NCBI GenBank assembly: GCA_025560025.1
Contig: CP048485.1
Location: 1,984,001 to 2,048,000, forward strand
Direction of reading: 5' to 3'
From: Agrobacterium tumefaciens
GTDB taxonomy: Bacteria > Pseudomonadota > Alphaproteobacteria > Rhizobiales > Rhizobiaceae
DNA: 64,000 nt
Part shown: positions 39,343 through 49,032 of the stretch, one piece after another
Numbering within the stretch: the stretch's first letter is position 1
How the letters are laid out: the number at the start of each line of letters is the position of its first letter
Notes under the pieces: model-generated
Seen by the model: the letters and a program-made list of their open reading frames with translations, nothing else
Told to the model about the DNA's origin: nothing
Database searches by the model: none
Program-made: the position numbers and the translations under genes

Positions 39343-39807
39343 TTGTACAGGATTTCCGACTATCGGGACTGCCAGTCCCATGCGCCCATCATCGCTGAAC
39401 GGGTCTGGACGGCATGGTGGCAGGATAGCGGCCTGCATGTCGGCGATGTTGCGGAACATCTGAAGGACATGACCAATCCTCATGCCCTGCCAACCGGCTT
39501 CGTCGCCCATGATGACAACGGCTACGTTGGCTCCGCCTTCCTCATCAATTGCGATCTGGAAGAACGTCCGCAATATCTGCCATGGGTCGCCGCCCTCTGG
39601 GTGGAGGAAGACCGCCGGCGCTCGGGCGTCGCCCGGGCGCTGATGCAGGCCGCGACGAAAAGGGCGGCCGAACTCGGTCACCACATCAGCTATCTGTGCT
39701 GTGAGCGCGATCTCGAAACCTACTATATCAATTGCGGCTGGACCGTCCTTGAACGCGGTGTCGGCAAACACGATCTGACCGTGCTGACCTACAGCACGAA
39801 AACTTGA
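39343..39807 (+). CDS. GNAT-family N-acetyltransferase
   Basis: A 154-aa acetyltransferase. The acetyl-CoA motif A reads LWVEEDRRRSGVARALMQAA near residue 85, with a downstream Tyr/Asn pair (YYINCGWTVLERG). The start is TTG 39343, with GGGAGA seven bases before it; no ATG gives a full N-terminus. It is separated from the methyltransferase gene by 120 bases. Substrate unknown. Confidence 0.82.
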   Translation: MYRISDYRDCQSHAPIIAERVWTAWWQDSGLHVGDVAEHLKDMTNPHALPTGFVAHDDNGYVGSAFLINCDLEERPQYLPWVAALWVEEDRRRSGVARALMQAATKRAAELGHHISYLCCERDLETYYINCGWTVLERGVGKHDLTVLTYSTKT

Positions 39808-39853
39808 AGCCGTCTGTCCGCGCCGGACAGCCCATGGACGACCGGAGGAAACC

Positions 39854-40261
39854 ATGCGCCCGCCAGCCGCCATTATGGAAACCGCGATCTACGCGGATGA
39901 TCTCGACGCCGCCGAGGCCTTTTACCGCGATGTCTTCGGGCTGGAGGTGGTGCGCAGGCTAGCGGGGCAGTTCGTATTCTTCAAATGCGGCCGGCAGATG
40001 CTGCTGATCTTCGATCCGCAACAATCACGCAAGGCCACGCCGGACAATCCGATCCCGCGCCATGGCGCAGCCGGGCAAGGCCATTTCTGTTTTTATGCGA
40101 AAGACAAGGCGGAAGTGGACGGCTGGAAGGCGCGATTGGAAGAGCTAGGCATCGCCATCGAACACTATCACCATTGGCCGAATGACAGCTATTCCGTCTA
40201 TATCCGAGACCCGGCGGGTAATTCGGTGGAGGTCGGTGAAGGAAAGCTGTGGGGGGTCTGA
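39854..40261 (+). CDS. VOC-family (glyoxalase/bleomycin-resistance-like) protein
   Basis: A 135-aa protein of two beta-alpha-beta-beta-beta modules: METAIYADDLDAAEAFYRDV at the start, GHFCFYAKD in the middle and YIRDPAGNSVEVGEG at the end, typical of VOC dioxygenases and glyoxalases. Metal ligands may be His and Glu in these motifs. Its role is not predictable. It follows the GNAT gene by 46 bases. Confidence 0.85.
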   Translation: MRPPAAIMETAIYADDLDAAEAFYRDVFGLEVVRRLAGQFVFFKCGRQMLLIFDPQQSRKATPDNPIPRHGAAGQGHFCFYAKDKAEVDGWKARLEELGIAIEHYHHWPNDSYSVYIRDPAGNSVEVGEGKLWGV

Positions 40262-40317
40262 TCTCTACGTGCCGTCAGGCGGTAACGGGACAATGGAGGA
40301 GCTTGAAACCCCTCCTC

Positions 40318-40393
40318 CGTCATCCTCGGGCTTGACCCGAGGATCCATGGTCACGCCGAGTTGTGGATCCTCGGGTCAAGCCCGAGGATGACG
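40318..40393. repeat. Perfect 30-bp inverted repeat
   Basis: Arms 40318-40347 and 40364-40393 are exact complements with a 16-base loop. The core of each arm is itself palindromic (CCTCGGGCTTGACCCGAGG). It sits between the convergent VOC gene and gguC and may act as a bidirectional terminator. I see no second copy in this window. Confidence 0.75.
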
Positions 40394-40444
40394 CCGAGGG
40401 AGAGAGCAAGGCACCTCCTCGACCAACTTCACCCGACCCGCAGA

Positions 40445-41440
40445 TCAGATCTGCCGAACGGCGATCTCTTCTTCCGCCTGCACCGCAAGCGGGTTCTTCA
40501 GCGGCAGGCCGAAACCGGCGGCCTCGATCTCGAACACATCGCCCGCTTCCGGCTTGATACCATCGGCAAAGGAGAGTGTGGCCGTGCCGAACATGTGCAC
40601 ATGCACGTCGCCCGGCGCGCGGAACAGGCCGTATTTGAAGTGGTGATATTCGAGATTCGCAAAGGTGTGGGACATGTTGTCCTCACCCGAAACGAAGGGC
40701 TTTTCGAAGATGACCTTGTCGCCGCGACGGATGCGCGACGTGCCGCGAATATCCGACGGCGGGGCGCCGACGCGGATTTCCGGGCCGAAGCTTGCCGGGC
40801 GCAGCTTGGAATGGGCGAGGTAGAGGTAATTGATCCGCTCGGTGACGTGATCGGAAAATTCGTTGGAGACGGCAAAGCCGATACGCACCGCTTCGCCCTC
40901 GTCGGAGATCACGTAGATGCCGGCCATTTCCGGCTCTTCGCCGCCATCGAGCGCAAAGGACGGAGAGGTGAGCGCGGCACCGGGCGCTGCCGCCACGTGG
41001 CCGTTGCCCTTGTAGAACCATTCGGGCTGAACGCCCTTTTCGCCAGCCTTCGGCTTGCCGTTTTCGAGACCCATGCGGAACATCTTCATGGAGTCTGTCA
41101 GGCTTTCTTCGGCGGCTTCCGTGGTCTTCTTATGCATGCTGTCGCGGGTCGCGGCGGAGCCCAGATGGGTGAGGCCCGTGCCGGTCAGATGCAGATGCGC
41201 CGGATCGGGATGGGTGATCGGCGGCAGGAAACGGCCTTCGGCATAGGCCTTTTCGAGATCGACGGCATCGCCGAGACCATGGGCGGAAATGACATCGGCA
41301 AGGCTCTTGCCGCCATTGGCGGCTTCCATGGCGAGGGCGTAAACCGACTGGGCACCCTTGACGGCGCGCGCTTCGCCGCCCTCTTCGCGAACGGCCACGA
41401 CGATCGCGCCGCTAGAATCCTTGATCTGTGAAATGAGCAC
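40445..41440 (-). CDS. gguC: GguC, fumarylacetoacetase-family protein of the chvE locus
   Basis: A 331-aa protein of the FAH/AraD1-like family, known as GguC in Agrobacterium. It reads LISQIKDSSGAIVVAV at the start and LLYLAHSKLRP and GDVHVHMFGTATLSF later. Family members act on 2-keto-3-deoxy sugar acids; the precise step for GguC is not known to me. The start is GTG at 41440 with AGGAAGGAAAT upstream, better than ATG 41497. It follows gguB after a 114-base gap that contains a stable hairpin. Confidence 0.85.
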   Translation of the reverse strand: MLISQIKDSSGAIVVAVREEGGEARAVKGAQSVYALAMEAANGGKSLADVISAHGLGDAVDLEKAYAEGRFLPPITHPDPAHLHLTGTGLTHLGSAATRDSMHKKTTEAAEESLTDSMKMFRMGLENGKPKAGEKGVQPEWFYKGNGHVAAAPGAALTSPSFALDGGEEPEMAGIYVISDEGEAVRIGFAVSNEFSDHVTERINYLYLAHSKLRPASFGPEIRVGAPPSDIRGTSRIRRGDKVIFEKPFVSGEDNMSHTFANLEYHHFKYGLFRAPGDVHVHMFGTATLSFADGIKPEAGDVFEIEAAGFGLPLKNPLAVQAEEEIAVRQI

Positions 41441-41503
41441 GGGATTTCCTTCCTCTGGCGCCACGCGCCTTATCTTCTTCGGCGATTGCGCCTGCACCTT
41501 ATG

Positions 41504-41531
41504 AAAGTGGCCGGAAACCGGCCACTTTTTT
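41504..41531 (-). terminator. Hairpin in the gguB-gguC gap
   Basis: AAAGTGGCCGG (41504-41514) pairs with CCGGCCACTTT (41518-41528) across a three-base loop. On the minus strand only TTTC follows, so it is a partial terminator or transcript-stabilising hairpin; on the plus strand TTTTTT follows. It lies about 25 bases after the gguB stop. Confidence 0.6.
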
Positions 41532-41554
41532 GACTTGCCATGTGGGTTGGGCGA

Positions 41555-42751
41555 TCAGCCCTTGTTCTTGTTGTAGACGTCGAAGAACACGGCGGCGAGC
41601 AGCACGAGGCCCTTGACCATCTGCTGGAAGTCGATGCCGAGGCCGACGATCGACATGCCGTTGTTCATGACGCCCATGATGAAGGCGCCGATGACCGCAC
41701 CAGTGATCTTGCCCACGCCGCCGGATGCCGAAGCGCCGCCGATGAAGCAGGCCGCGATAACGTCAAGCTCGAAGCCCACACCCGCCTTCGGCGTCGCCGA
41801 GTTGAGGCGTGTCGCGATGATCATGCCGGCGAGACCGGCCAGCACGCCCATGTTGACGAAGGTGAGGAAGCTCAGGCGTTCGGTGTTGATACCGGAAAGC
41901 TTGGTCGCCTTCTCATTGCCGCCCATGGCGTAAACGCGGCGGCCAATGGTCGTGCGGCGCGTTACGAAGCTGTAGAGCGCGATCAGCACCAGCATCACGA
42001 TCAGCACGTTGGGCAGGCCGCGATAGGTCGACAGCTGGTAACCGAGGAACAGAATGGCAGCGGCGATCAGAATATTCTGGCCGATGAAGAAGCCGAAGGG
42101 CTCGACATCGATGCCGTGCTTCACGTTCACGACGCGACGACGCCATGCGAGATAGAACAGCACGACCGTGATCAGCACCGTCAGGATCATCGACGTGGTG
42201 TTGAGACCTTCGATACCGCCGATATCGGGCAGGAAGCCGGTGCTGATGATCTGGAAATCGGTCGGGAACGGACCGATGTTCTTGCCGCCGAGCACGAAGA
42301 GTGTCAGGCCGCGGAACACCAGCATACCCGCCAGCGTCACGATGAACGAGGGAATGCGGTGGTAAGCGATCCAGTAACCCTGGGCCGCACCGATGATGCC
42401 GCCAATGACGAGACAAATCAGCGCCGCCAGAAACGGGTTCATGCCCCATTGCACGGTCAGTATCGCCGCTATCGCGCCAACGAAGGCGACGATGGAACCG
42501 ACCGAAAGGTCGATATGGCCTGCCACAATGACGAGCAGCATGCCAAGCGCCATGATGACGATGAACGAGTTCTGCAGGATGAGGTTTGTCAGGTTGACCG
42601 GACGGAACAGGATGCCGCCAGTATAGAACTGGAAGAAAACCATGATGGCGACGAGCGCGATCAACATGCCATATTCGCGGATATTGGAGCGAATATAGGA
42701 CGCGACCGAGATGACGTTACTTTCTTCGCTTGTTGTGTTTGCCGAACTCAT
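41555..42751 (-). CDS. gguB: GguB, sugar ABC transporter permease
   Basis: A 398-aa permease of the RbsC/XylH family, with about ten membrane helices ([20 protein letters not shown], and [19 protein letters not shown] after DLSVG). It forms the membrane channel with GguA for sugars bound by ChvE, such as arabinose, galactose and glucose. Its start overlaps the gguA stop by four bases, so both are translated together. Confidence 0.93.
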   Translation of the reverse strand: MSSANTTSEESNVISVASYIRSNIREYGMLIALVAIMVFFQFYTGGILFRPVNLTNLILQNSFIVIMALGMLLVIVAGHIDLSVGSIVAFVGAIAAILTVQWGMNPFLAALICLVIGGIIGAAQGYWIAYHRIPSFIVTLAGMLVFRGLTLFVLGGKNIGPFPTDFQIISTGFLPDIGGIEGLNTTSMILTVLITVVLFYLAWRRRVVNVKHGIDVEPFGFFIGQNILIAAAILFLGYQLSTYRGLPNVLIVMLVLIALYSFVTRRTTIGRRVYAMGGNEKATKLSGINTERLSFLTFVNMGVLAGLAGMIIATRLNSATPKAGVGFELDVIAACFIGGASASGGVGKITGAVIGAFIMGVMNNGMSIVGLGIDFQQMVKGLVLLAAVFFDVYNKNKG

Positions 42752-44286
42752 GAGTTCTTCTCCCCTGAGCGCATGATAGCGCGCATGATGCTTTCCTGGC
42801 TCGCCTCTGCCTTCGGCAATTCAGCGACGATACGGCCTTCGTTCATGACGTAGATGCGGTCGCAATTGCCGAGCAGTTCGGGCATTTCCGATGATATCAT
42901 CAGAACGCCTTTGCCGTCGGCAGCGAGCTGGTTGATGATGGTGTAGATTTCATATTTCGCGCCGACATCGATACCGCGGGTCGGTTCATCGAGGATCAGC
43001 ACGTCGGGATTGGAGAACAGCCATTTGGAGAGCACGACCTTCTGCTGGTTGCCGCCCGAGAGGTTGACCGTTTCCTGGAAGATGCCCGAGGAGCGGATGC
43101 GAAGGCGTGTGCGAAAATCGCTCGCCACCTTCATTTCCTTGATGTCGTCGATGACGCTGGCATTCGACACGCCGGCCAGATTGGCAAGCGTGGTGTTGTG
43201 CAGGATGTTGTCGTTGAGCACGAGACCGAGATGTTTGCGGTCTTCCGTCACATAGGCGAGACCGGCATCGATGGCCTTGCGCACGGTGCTGACATCGACC
43301 GGCTTGCCGTCGATCAGCACTTCGCCGCTGATCTTGTGGCCATAGGACTTGCCGAACACGCTCATCGCAAATTCGGTGCGCCCTGCGCCCATCAGCCCGG
43401 CGATGCCGACGACTTCGCCCTTGCGGACGGTAACGTTGATATCGTGCAGAACCTGACGGTCACGGTGCTGCTGGTGATAGGCGTTCCAGTTCTTCACTTC
43501 GAGAATGGTCTCGCCGATCGGCACGTCGCGCGGCGGATAACGATCCTCGAGATCGCGCCCCACCATGTTGCGGATGATGACATCCTCGCTGATTTCTTCC
43601 TGATGACAGTCGAGCGTCTTCACCGTCATGCCGTCGCGCAACACGGTGATCTGGTCGGCCACCTTGCGCACTTCATTGAGCTTGTGGGTGATGATGATCG
43701 AGGTCATGCCCTGCTTGCGGAATTCGATCAGCAGGTTGAGCAGCGCCTCGGAATCGCTTTCGTTCAGCGAAGCCGTCGGCTCGTCAAGGATGAGCAGCTT
43801 CACGCTCTTCGACAGCGCCTTGGCGATTTCCACCAGCTGCTGCTTGCCGACGCCGATATCGGTAATCAGCGTCTCCGGCGATTCCTTCAGGCCCACCTTC
43901 TTTAAAAGTTCGCGGGTTCGGTTGAAGGTCTGCTGCCAGCTGATGACGCCGTTCGAGGCGACCTCGTTGCCGAGGAAGATGTTTTCCGCAATCGACAGGA
44001 GCGGCACCAATGCCAGTTCCTGGTGAATGATGATGATACCAATATCTTCGCTATCATTGATGGCGCGAAAATTCCGCACTGCGCCTTCATAGTGGATTTC
44101 GCCCTCATAGGTGCCGGCGGGATAAACACCGGAAAGGACCTTCATCAAGGTCGACTTTCCCGCGCCGTTCTCACCGACGAGTGCGTGGATCTCACCCTCT
44201 TTAACCTTGAGGTTGACGTTCTCAAGCGCTTTCACGCCCGGAAACGTCTTGGTGATGTTCCGCATTTCGAGAATGGTATTGGCCAT
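42748..44286 (-). CDS. gguA: GguA, sugar ABC transporter ATP-binding protein
   Basis: A 512-aa double ATPase of the RbsA/XylG type. The first half has Walker [10 protein letters not shown] and [14 protein letters not shown]; the second half has [15 protein letters not shown] and [18 protein letters not shown]. It drives sugar import with GguB and ChvE. The start is ATG 44286 ([13 protein letters not shown]), which gives the known length; a longer frame to 44352 adds 22 residues. It is separated from chvE by a strong terminator-like hairpin. Confidence 0.93.
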   Translation of the reverse strand: MANTILEMRNITKTFPGVKALENVNLKVKEGEIHALVGENGAGKSTLMKVLSGVYPAGTYEGEIHYEGAVRNFRAINDSEDIGIIIIHQELALVPLLSIAENIFLGNEVASNGVISWQQTFNRTRELLKKVGLKESPETLITDIGVGKQQLVEIAKALSKSVKLLILDEPTASLNESDSEALLNLLIEFRKQGMTSIIITHKLNEVRKVADQITVLRDGMTVKTLDCHQEEISEDVIIRNMVGRDLEDRYPPRDVPIGETILEVKNWNAYHQQHRDRQVLHDINVTVRKGEVVGIAGLMGAGRTEFAMSVFGKSYGHKISGEVLIDGKPVDVSTVRKAIDAGLAYVTEDRKHLGLVLNDNILHNTTLANLAGVSNASVIDDIKEMKVASDFRTRLRIRSSGIFQETVNLSGGNQQKVVLSKWLFSNPDVLILDEPTRGIDVGAKYEIYTIINQLAADGKGVLMISSEMPELLGNCDRIYVMNEGRIVAELPKAEASQESIMRAIMRSGEKNS

Positions 44287-44327
44287 ATCGCAATCCAGCG
44301 CCCGATTAATTTCGGCGTTTTTATTTT

Positions 44328-44362
44328 TATGGAAAAACGGGGATGACGCCAAGTCATCCCCG
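44328..44362 (-). terminator. Terminator between chvE and gguA
   Basis: On the minus strand CGGGGATGAC pairs with GTCATCCCCG across a five-base loop, followed by TTTTTCC. It begins about 16 bases after the chvE stop and ends 40 bases before the gguA start. It would cut most transcripts after chvE, letting a smaller share reach gguA and gguB. Confidence 0.85.
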
Positions 44363-44377
44363 CATGTGTCTTCAGGC

Positions 44378-45442
44378 TTATTTCAGCTGGTCTTCTTTGT
44401 AATAACCACCGTCAACGAGAACCTGCTTGTAGTTCTCCTTGGTCACGGCAACCGGCTTCAGCAGGTAGGACGGAACGACCTTGACGCCATTTTCATAGGT
44501 CTTGGTGTCGTTTACCTCGGGCTCCTTGCCCTGCAGAACGGCGTTGACCATGCCAACAGTGACCTTCGCGAGTTCGCGGGTGTCCTTGAAGATGGTGGAA
44601 TACTGTTCGCCGGCAATGATCGACTTGACGGAAGGAACTTCAGCGTCCTGACCGGAAACGACCGGCAGCGGCTGGTCCTTCGTGCCATAACCAACGCCCT
44701 TCAGCGAGGAGATGATGCCGATGGACAGACCGTCGTAAGGCGACAGGACGGCGTCAACCTTGGCGTCGGTGTAATAGGCCGACAGCAGGTTATCCATACG
44801 GGCCTGGGCCGTTGCCGGATCCCAACGCAGCGTACCGACCTTGTCCATGCCGGTCTGGCCGGACTTTACGACCAGCTTGCCGCTGTCGATGTAAGGCTGG
44901 AGAACCGACATCGCGCCGTCATAGAAGAAGAAGGCGTTGTTGTCGTCCGGAGAACCACCGAAGAGTTCGATGTTGAACGGACCCTTGCCGTCCTTCAGGC
45001 CAAGCTTGTCGACGATCGAAGTCGCCTGCAGAACGCCAACCTGGAAGTTGTCGAAGGTGGCGTAGTAGCTGACGTCGCCGCTGTTGCGGATCAGGCGGTC
45101 ATAAGCGATGACCTTGATGCCCTGCTGGCCAGCCTGCTTCAGAACGTCCGACAGCGTCGTGCCGTCGATCGACGCGATCACGAGGACCTTGACGCCCTTG
45201 GTGACCATGTTTTCGATCTGGGAAAGCTGGTTCGGAATATCGTCGTCGGCATATTGCAGGTCGGTGGTGTAACCGGCTTCCTGCAGCTGCTTGACGATGT
45301 TGTTGCCGTCATCAATCCAGCGAGCGGAAGACTTGGTCGGCATGGCGATGCCGACGGAACCCTTGTCCTGCGCAAAAGCCGGCGCTGCGAAGGAAGCAGC
45401 ACCGATGGCACAAGCCGCCATCAGCGAAATAATGGACTTCAT
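44378..45442 (-). CDS. chvE: ChvE, periplasmic multiple-sugar-binding protein
   Basis: A 354-aa periplasmic binding protein with signal peptide [20 protein letters not shown] ending near AFAQD. The mature sequence is the galactose/glucose/xylose-binding type: [31 protein letters not shown] and [17 protein letters not shown]. By knowledge of Agrobacterium, ChvE binds aldose sugars, delivers them to the Ggu transporter and, when loaded, contacts VirA to raise virulence gene induction. The ATG 45442 has GGGAGAG upstream. It diverges from gbpR, the gene for its activator. Confidence 0.96.
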   Translation of the reverse strand: MKSIISLMAACAIGAASFAAPAFAQDKGSVGIAMPTKSSARWIDDGNNIVKQLQEAGYTTDLQYADDDIPNQLSQIENMVTKGVKVLVIASIDGTTLSDVLKQAGQQGIKVIAYDRLIRNSGDVSYYATFDNFQVGVLQATSIVDKLGLKDGKGPFNIELFGGSPDDNNAFFFYDGAMSVLQPYIDSGKLVVKSGQTGMDKVGTLRWDPATAQARMDNLLSAYYTDAKVDAVLSPYDGLSIGIISSLKGVGYGTKDQPLPVVSGQDAEVPSVKSIIAGEQYSTIFKDTRELAKVTVGMVNAVLQGKEPEVNDTKTYENGVKVVPSYLLKPVAVTKENYKQVLVDGGYYKEDQLK

Positions 45443-45636
45443 TAACTCTCTCCCTTGAACCCTTCTCTGGTGCCGCTTGCTGCGGTGCACCATGAAATTC
45501 ATGCCGTCAGAGGAAGAAGCCGCATTTAGCCCGCTCCAATCTCGCAGATGCGAAATGGAACAGATGCCGCTCCTCCCCGGCATTTCGCAAATTGTTCTGA
45601 ATCCATATAACTGTCAAATAGAATATATCGGCTTAC

Positions 45637-45656
45637 ATATATCAATTGTGATATAT
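45637..45656. promoter_or_regulatory. 20-bp palindrome in the chvE-gbpR intergenic region
   Basis: ATATATCA (45637-45644) and TGATATAT (45649-45656) are exact inverse complements around ATTG. A second AATATATCGG half-site lies upstream near 45623. The spot is about 40 bases before gbpR and 195 before chvE, suitable for a LysR-type binding box for GbpR; contact is inferred. Confidence 0.55.
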
Positions 45657-45696
45657 TAAATCGATACAATAACCGTAGAGGGGTATGAGGTCGCGC

Positions 45697-46701
45697 ATGA
45701 ACAACCAGAAAGTGTATGAGCAGCCGCAAACAGCGGACGCGCTTTTTGTCTTTGAAGACAACCCGCTTCTGCGTGCCGGATTGAAGATGAGCCATCTTCG
45801 CATGCTTGTCATGATCGAGGAGCACGGACAGGTCAGCGCGGCGGCGGCAGCAATGAACATGACGCAGCCGGCGGCGTCGCGCATGCTCTCGGAAATGGAA
45901 GCGATCGTCAAAAGCCCGCTCTGTCAAAGAGCCTCGCGCGGCGTGGTGCTGACGAAATTCGGTGAGGCGCTGGCCCGCCGGGCCCGTACCATATTGCTGG
46001 AACTGCGCGAGGCGAGCCGCGAACTCAACCAGATGAAATCCGGCAGCGGCGGATCGGTCTATATTGGCTCCGTCACCGCACCGGCCGTCAGCCTCGTTGT
46101 TCCCGCCATAAAACGGGCGATGGACACCTATCCCGGCATCGAGATCAACGTGCAGGTGGAAAGCAGCAACGTGCTGGCCCGTGAACTGCTGGTCGCACGG
46201 CATGATTTCATCATTGGCCGCATTCCGGATGATTTCGATCCCGGCCTGTTCTCCGTCCATGAAATCGGCATAGAGCGCGCCTGTCTGGTGGTGCGTGAGG
46301 GCCACCCCCTGCTTGGCAGCGAACCCGTTACCCTCAATGACCTTTCCGCCTATGACTGGGTGTTCCAGCCGCCCGGCGCGCTCTTGCGCAGAACGATGGA
46401 AGACGTGTTTCTCACCCATGGCGTCGCCATGCCGCGCAACATCATCAACACGCCCTCCATGCTCCTGACGCTCGCCCTCATCTGCAACACCGATGCGATA
46501 GCGCCGATCGCCCAGGATATGGCCGAGTTCGTGACGGGCCAGCAGGCCGATATCGGCCGCACGCGCATCCTGCCGACGGACTTCGAACTCGTGGTCAAGC
46601 CCTATAGCATCATCACCACCAAAGGCCGCGTTTTGCCGCCCAGCGCCCGCCTGCTTTATGATCTGGTTCTGGATGAAAGCCGTAAACTCACTGGAATCTG
46701 A
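45697..46701 (+). CDS. gbpR: GbpR, LysR-family activator of chvE
   Basis: A 334-aa LysR-type regulator, divergent from chvE. DNA-binding helices: LRMLVMIEEHGQVSAAAAAM followed by TQPAASRMLSEMEAI; the rest is the two-lobed sensing domain. In Agrobacterium GbpR activates chvE in the presence of arabinose, galactose or fucose. I use ATG 45697 (MNNQK), with GAGG six bases upstream; ATG 45685 overlaps that site. A palindromic box lies between the two genes. Confidence 0.93.
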   Translation: MNNQKVYEQPQTADALFVFEDNPLLRAGLKMSHLRMLVMIEEHGQVSAAAAAMNMTQPAASRMLSEMEAIVKSPLCQRASRGVVLTKFGEALARRARTILLELREASRELNQMKSGSGGSVYIGSVTAPAVSLVVPAIKRAMDTYPGIEINVQVESSNVLARELLVARHDFIIGRIPDDFDPGLFSVHEIGIERACLVVREGHPLLGSEPVTLNDLSAYDWVFQPPGALLRRTMEDVFLTHGVAMPRNIINTPSMLLTLALICNTDAIAPIAQDMAEFVTGQQADIGRTRILPTDFELVVKPYSIITTKGRVLPPSARLLYDLVLDESRKLTGI

Positions 46702-46773
46702 CGCGGCAAGCCAGACGCCAACTTCATTCTATATAAGGCCGGATTTATTCAGGCTGATGCAGGGAAAAGCCGC

Positions 46774-47250
46774 ATGCTCTTCGGACAATCCGTCTTCCAG
46801 TCGGTCGTCGAAAGACTGAAACAGGAAAAAGAAGACGAAAGCGCGGAGCAGCCGCCGCCCGCCGGCCATCGCATCGCCGGTTTCAGTTCGGGTTTCGTCG
46901 CCGACACGCATCCTGAGGCGCCGCCACCCGGAAACGGCAATCTCGACGCCTATCTCGCCTTTCTGCCGGATCCCGCTCCGCCACCGGAGCCGGAAAGCGA
47001 GCCTGAGCCCGAGCCGATGCCGGCTTATCTCGAAAAGACGTCGCTCGCCGACGTCTCAGTGGAGCTGGCAATCGATGAAACCGATACGGCAGCAACACTT
47101 GCGGAAAAACGCCGCGCTTTTGCCCGGCTCAATCATCCCGATGGGGTGAAGCCGGAATTCCGGCACAATGCGACCTTGCGCATGACCGCGGCAAATCTCC
47201 TGATCGACCAGGCGATCCGAATGCTGCGGACGCGGGCGCATTTCCGGTAA
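46774..47250 (+). CDS. J-domain-like protein with acidic-proline linker
   Basis: A 158-aa protein. The C-terminal 50 residues hold an HPD-containing helical hairpin (RRAFARLNHPDGVKPEFRHN), the motif that J-domains use to stimulate DnaK. The middle is a Pro/Glu repeat (PDPAPPPEPESEPEPEPMP), a likely disordered linker. The N-terminus is short and charged. It is not a full DnaJ: no Gly/Phe region or zinc fingers. Role unknown. Confidence 0.75.
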   Translation: MLFGQSVFQSVVERLKQEKEDESAEQPPPAGHRIAGFSSGFVADTHPEAPPPGNGNLDAYLAFLPDPAPPPEPESEPEPEPMPAYLEKTSLADVSVELAIDETDTAATLAEKRRAFARLNHPDGVKPEFRHNATLRMTAANLLIDQAIRMLRTRAHFR

Positions 47251-47302
47251 AAATATCCCGCGTCAGGCCCCGGAAATGTGCAGGCCAGAGATAAGGAGTG
47301 TC

Positions 47303-47578
47303 TCAGCCGGCATCGTTCCTCTCCGCCGGCGCGCTTTCGGCGGCATCATCCGATGCAGCCTTCCCTGCGTCATCCTTGCTGACATCGCTGCTATTCGCTG
47401 GTTTGAACTTCACCAACAGCTCATAGGCCGCATAGGCCGCAACGCCGCCGACGATCGTTCCCCAGAAAAACTCGCGATTGACGAATTCGATGACGGCCCA
47501 TGCCGCACAAAAGCCGACGATCAGCAGCCTGACCCACAGCGGGCGATAAAGCGGATGGCTCGTATCGATATTCAGCAT
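47303..47578 (-). CDS. Small two-helix membrane protein, unknown function
   Basis: A 91-aa protein with two membrane helices (LWVRLLIVGFCAAWAVIEFV and FFWGTIVGGVAAYAAYELLV) and a hydrophilic Ala/Asp/Lys-rich tail. No named family recognised. Converges with the J-domain-like gene. It has a clear ATG and family-like features of conserved small Rhizobiales membrane proteins. Confidence 0.72.
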   Translation of the reverse strand: MLNIDTSHPLYRPLWVRLLIVGFCAAWAVIEFVNREFFWGTIVGGVAAYAAYELLVKFKPANSSDVSKDDAGKAASDDAAESAPAERNDAG

Positions 47579-47834
47579 GGCGTCCCCCGTCCGGGCCTTC
47601 CCATCACGTTACATTGCATTGCCATCGTGCGGCGCGTCAGGGCGCAGACAGGCTAGTGCGTCTTGGCCGTTTCACAGGCAAATTGCAATGTAAATCAATC
47701 CGCAGCCGATCAGGCTGTCGTGAAAGCTGAAGATTGGCCTGGCGCCGAAAGCCGCAACAGGTCAGAAACGGCCCAAAGACGGCACTGTGCGAGGCACACT
47801 CCGTGATTGCCAACTGCGTCGCGTGATCGATGTT

Positions 47835-48341
47835 TTAGTCCCGCAGGCGTCCGAGCAGCGCCAGCAACTGGTCACGGGCTTTCTTGCCGCCAATCCGGTC
47901 GATCAGCTTTTCCTCACGGTCCCGCCATGCGTCAGACAGGCGGTCAAGAAGGCGACCGCCTTCATCTGTCATATCGAGAAAATGAACGCGCCTGTCCTCT
48001 TCCGATCTGCGGCGGACAAGCAGCTTCTTCTCTTCCATGCTGTCAACAATCGCGACAAAGTTGGCACGCTGGATGCCAAGCGCTTCGGCGACATCGCTCT
48101 GCTTGAGCCCCGGATTGCCGCCAACGATGACGAGAACGGAAAAATCGGCCGGCCGCAATCCCAGTTCCGCCAGCACATCGGAGAACCCGTTTGCCACGGC
48201 AAGTTGAGAGTGCCGCAAATGATAACCGATCGCAGTCGTCAGCAACCCATAGTCGATTGCCGCAGGATGCGCCGCCTCCGTGCCACCGCTTTCAGCCTTT
48301 TCCGCCCGCGGCCCGTTGCTATGTGCCAATCGCAAAGCCAT
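47835..48341 (-). CDS. MarR-family transcriptional regulator
   Basis: A 168-aa winged-helix regulator. The MarR core is visible: LGLRPADFSVLVIVGGNPGL, KQSDVAEALGIQRANFVAIV and the wing RRSEEDRRVHFLDMTDEGGRL. Its target is unknown; the closest genes are not obvious effector genes. It lies upstream of a 256-base gap and the small membrane protein gene. Confidence 0.85.
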   Translation of the reverse strand: MALRLAHSNGPRAEKAESGGTEAAHPAAIDYGLLTTAIGYHLRHSQLAVANGFSDVLAELGLRPADFSVLVIVGGNPGLKQSDVAEALGIQRANFVAIVDSMEEKKLLVRRRSEEDRRVHFLDMTDEGGRLLDRLSDAWRDREEKLIDRIGGKKARDQLLALLGRLRD

Positions 48342-48861
48342 CCGATCCCCCGCCTGATTCGTTCCTTTACCCTGCCGAAATCATAACCGACAATGTTGCG
48401 AAACTGTATCCCAAATAAATGTAGATGATACTAATATTGTATAATAATTTGACAGTTAATCCCCGGATAACCGAACTCTGCCAGCAGATCAACATCTCGC
48501 GAATAAGAAAAGTATGACTATTTACCCGCCGATTTTAAGGGGCTGAATGCATTTCACCCGCCTTGTTTCAAAGGCATTGCATCAATTCGGCCACCTGCGC
48601 ACGACCGCGCCGAAAGCGCCGCCGGATTCGGCGATAACATACTACTTAAAAGGGAAAAAAATTTTCCACAAAAAACGCAATACGTCAGACAACACATCGC
48701 CACTTTCTAACAACGACCAATGTCGCCACCACAAAACAGGCCCCGCCCTCACCCTGCAGAAAAACAGGCACCCTTTCGCAAATCTTTGATTTTTAGACAT
48801 TGATGCAAAAAGAAAGCTGGGGTATGAACCAACCGCTGCACGCGATTCAAGCGTGACCGCT
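48342..48861. other. 520-base AT-rich gap before tRNA-Arg
   Basis: No supported gene. Part of it (48410-48470 and 48640-48800) is clearly richer in A and T than the surroundings, with a TTGACA-like box at 48449 on the plus strand. An 80-codon frame at 48547 has no good ribosome site or family features. A change in composition beside a tRNA gene may mark an old integration point. Confidence 0.45.
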
Positions 48862-48938
48862 GCACCCGTAGCTCAGCTGGATAGAGTGTTGGATTCCGAT
48901 TCCAAAGGTCACAGGTTCGAATCCTGTCGGGTGCGCCA
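48862..48938 (+). tRNA. tRNA-Arg (anticodon CCG)
   Basis: A 77-base cloverleaf with CCA encoded. Acceptor GCACCCG (48862-48868) pairs with CGGGTGC (48928-48934). The D-arm has the GCTCAGCTGGATAGAGTG form, the anticodon stem TTGGA/TCCAA holds loop TTCCGAT (anticodon CCG), and the T-arm has GGTTCGAATCC. It decodes CGG arginine codons. Confidence 0.96.
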
Positions 48939-49032
48939 TTTCAGCCCTTCGCAACATGGGACAATCTGCCCATTGACGCGTTCTACGCTCAATGAAGTCG
49001 CGAAAGTGGCCTGCAACCGAATCCAAACGGGC

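Noticed and set aside
48547..48789. 80-codon plus-strand frame before tRNA-Arg
   Set aside because: No ribosome site, composition unlike coding DNA and no family resemblance.
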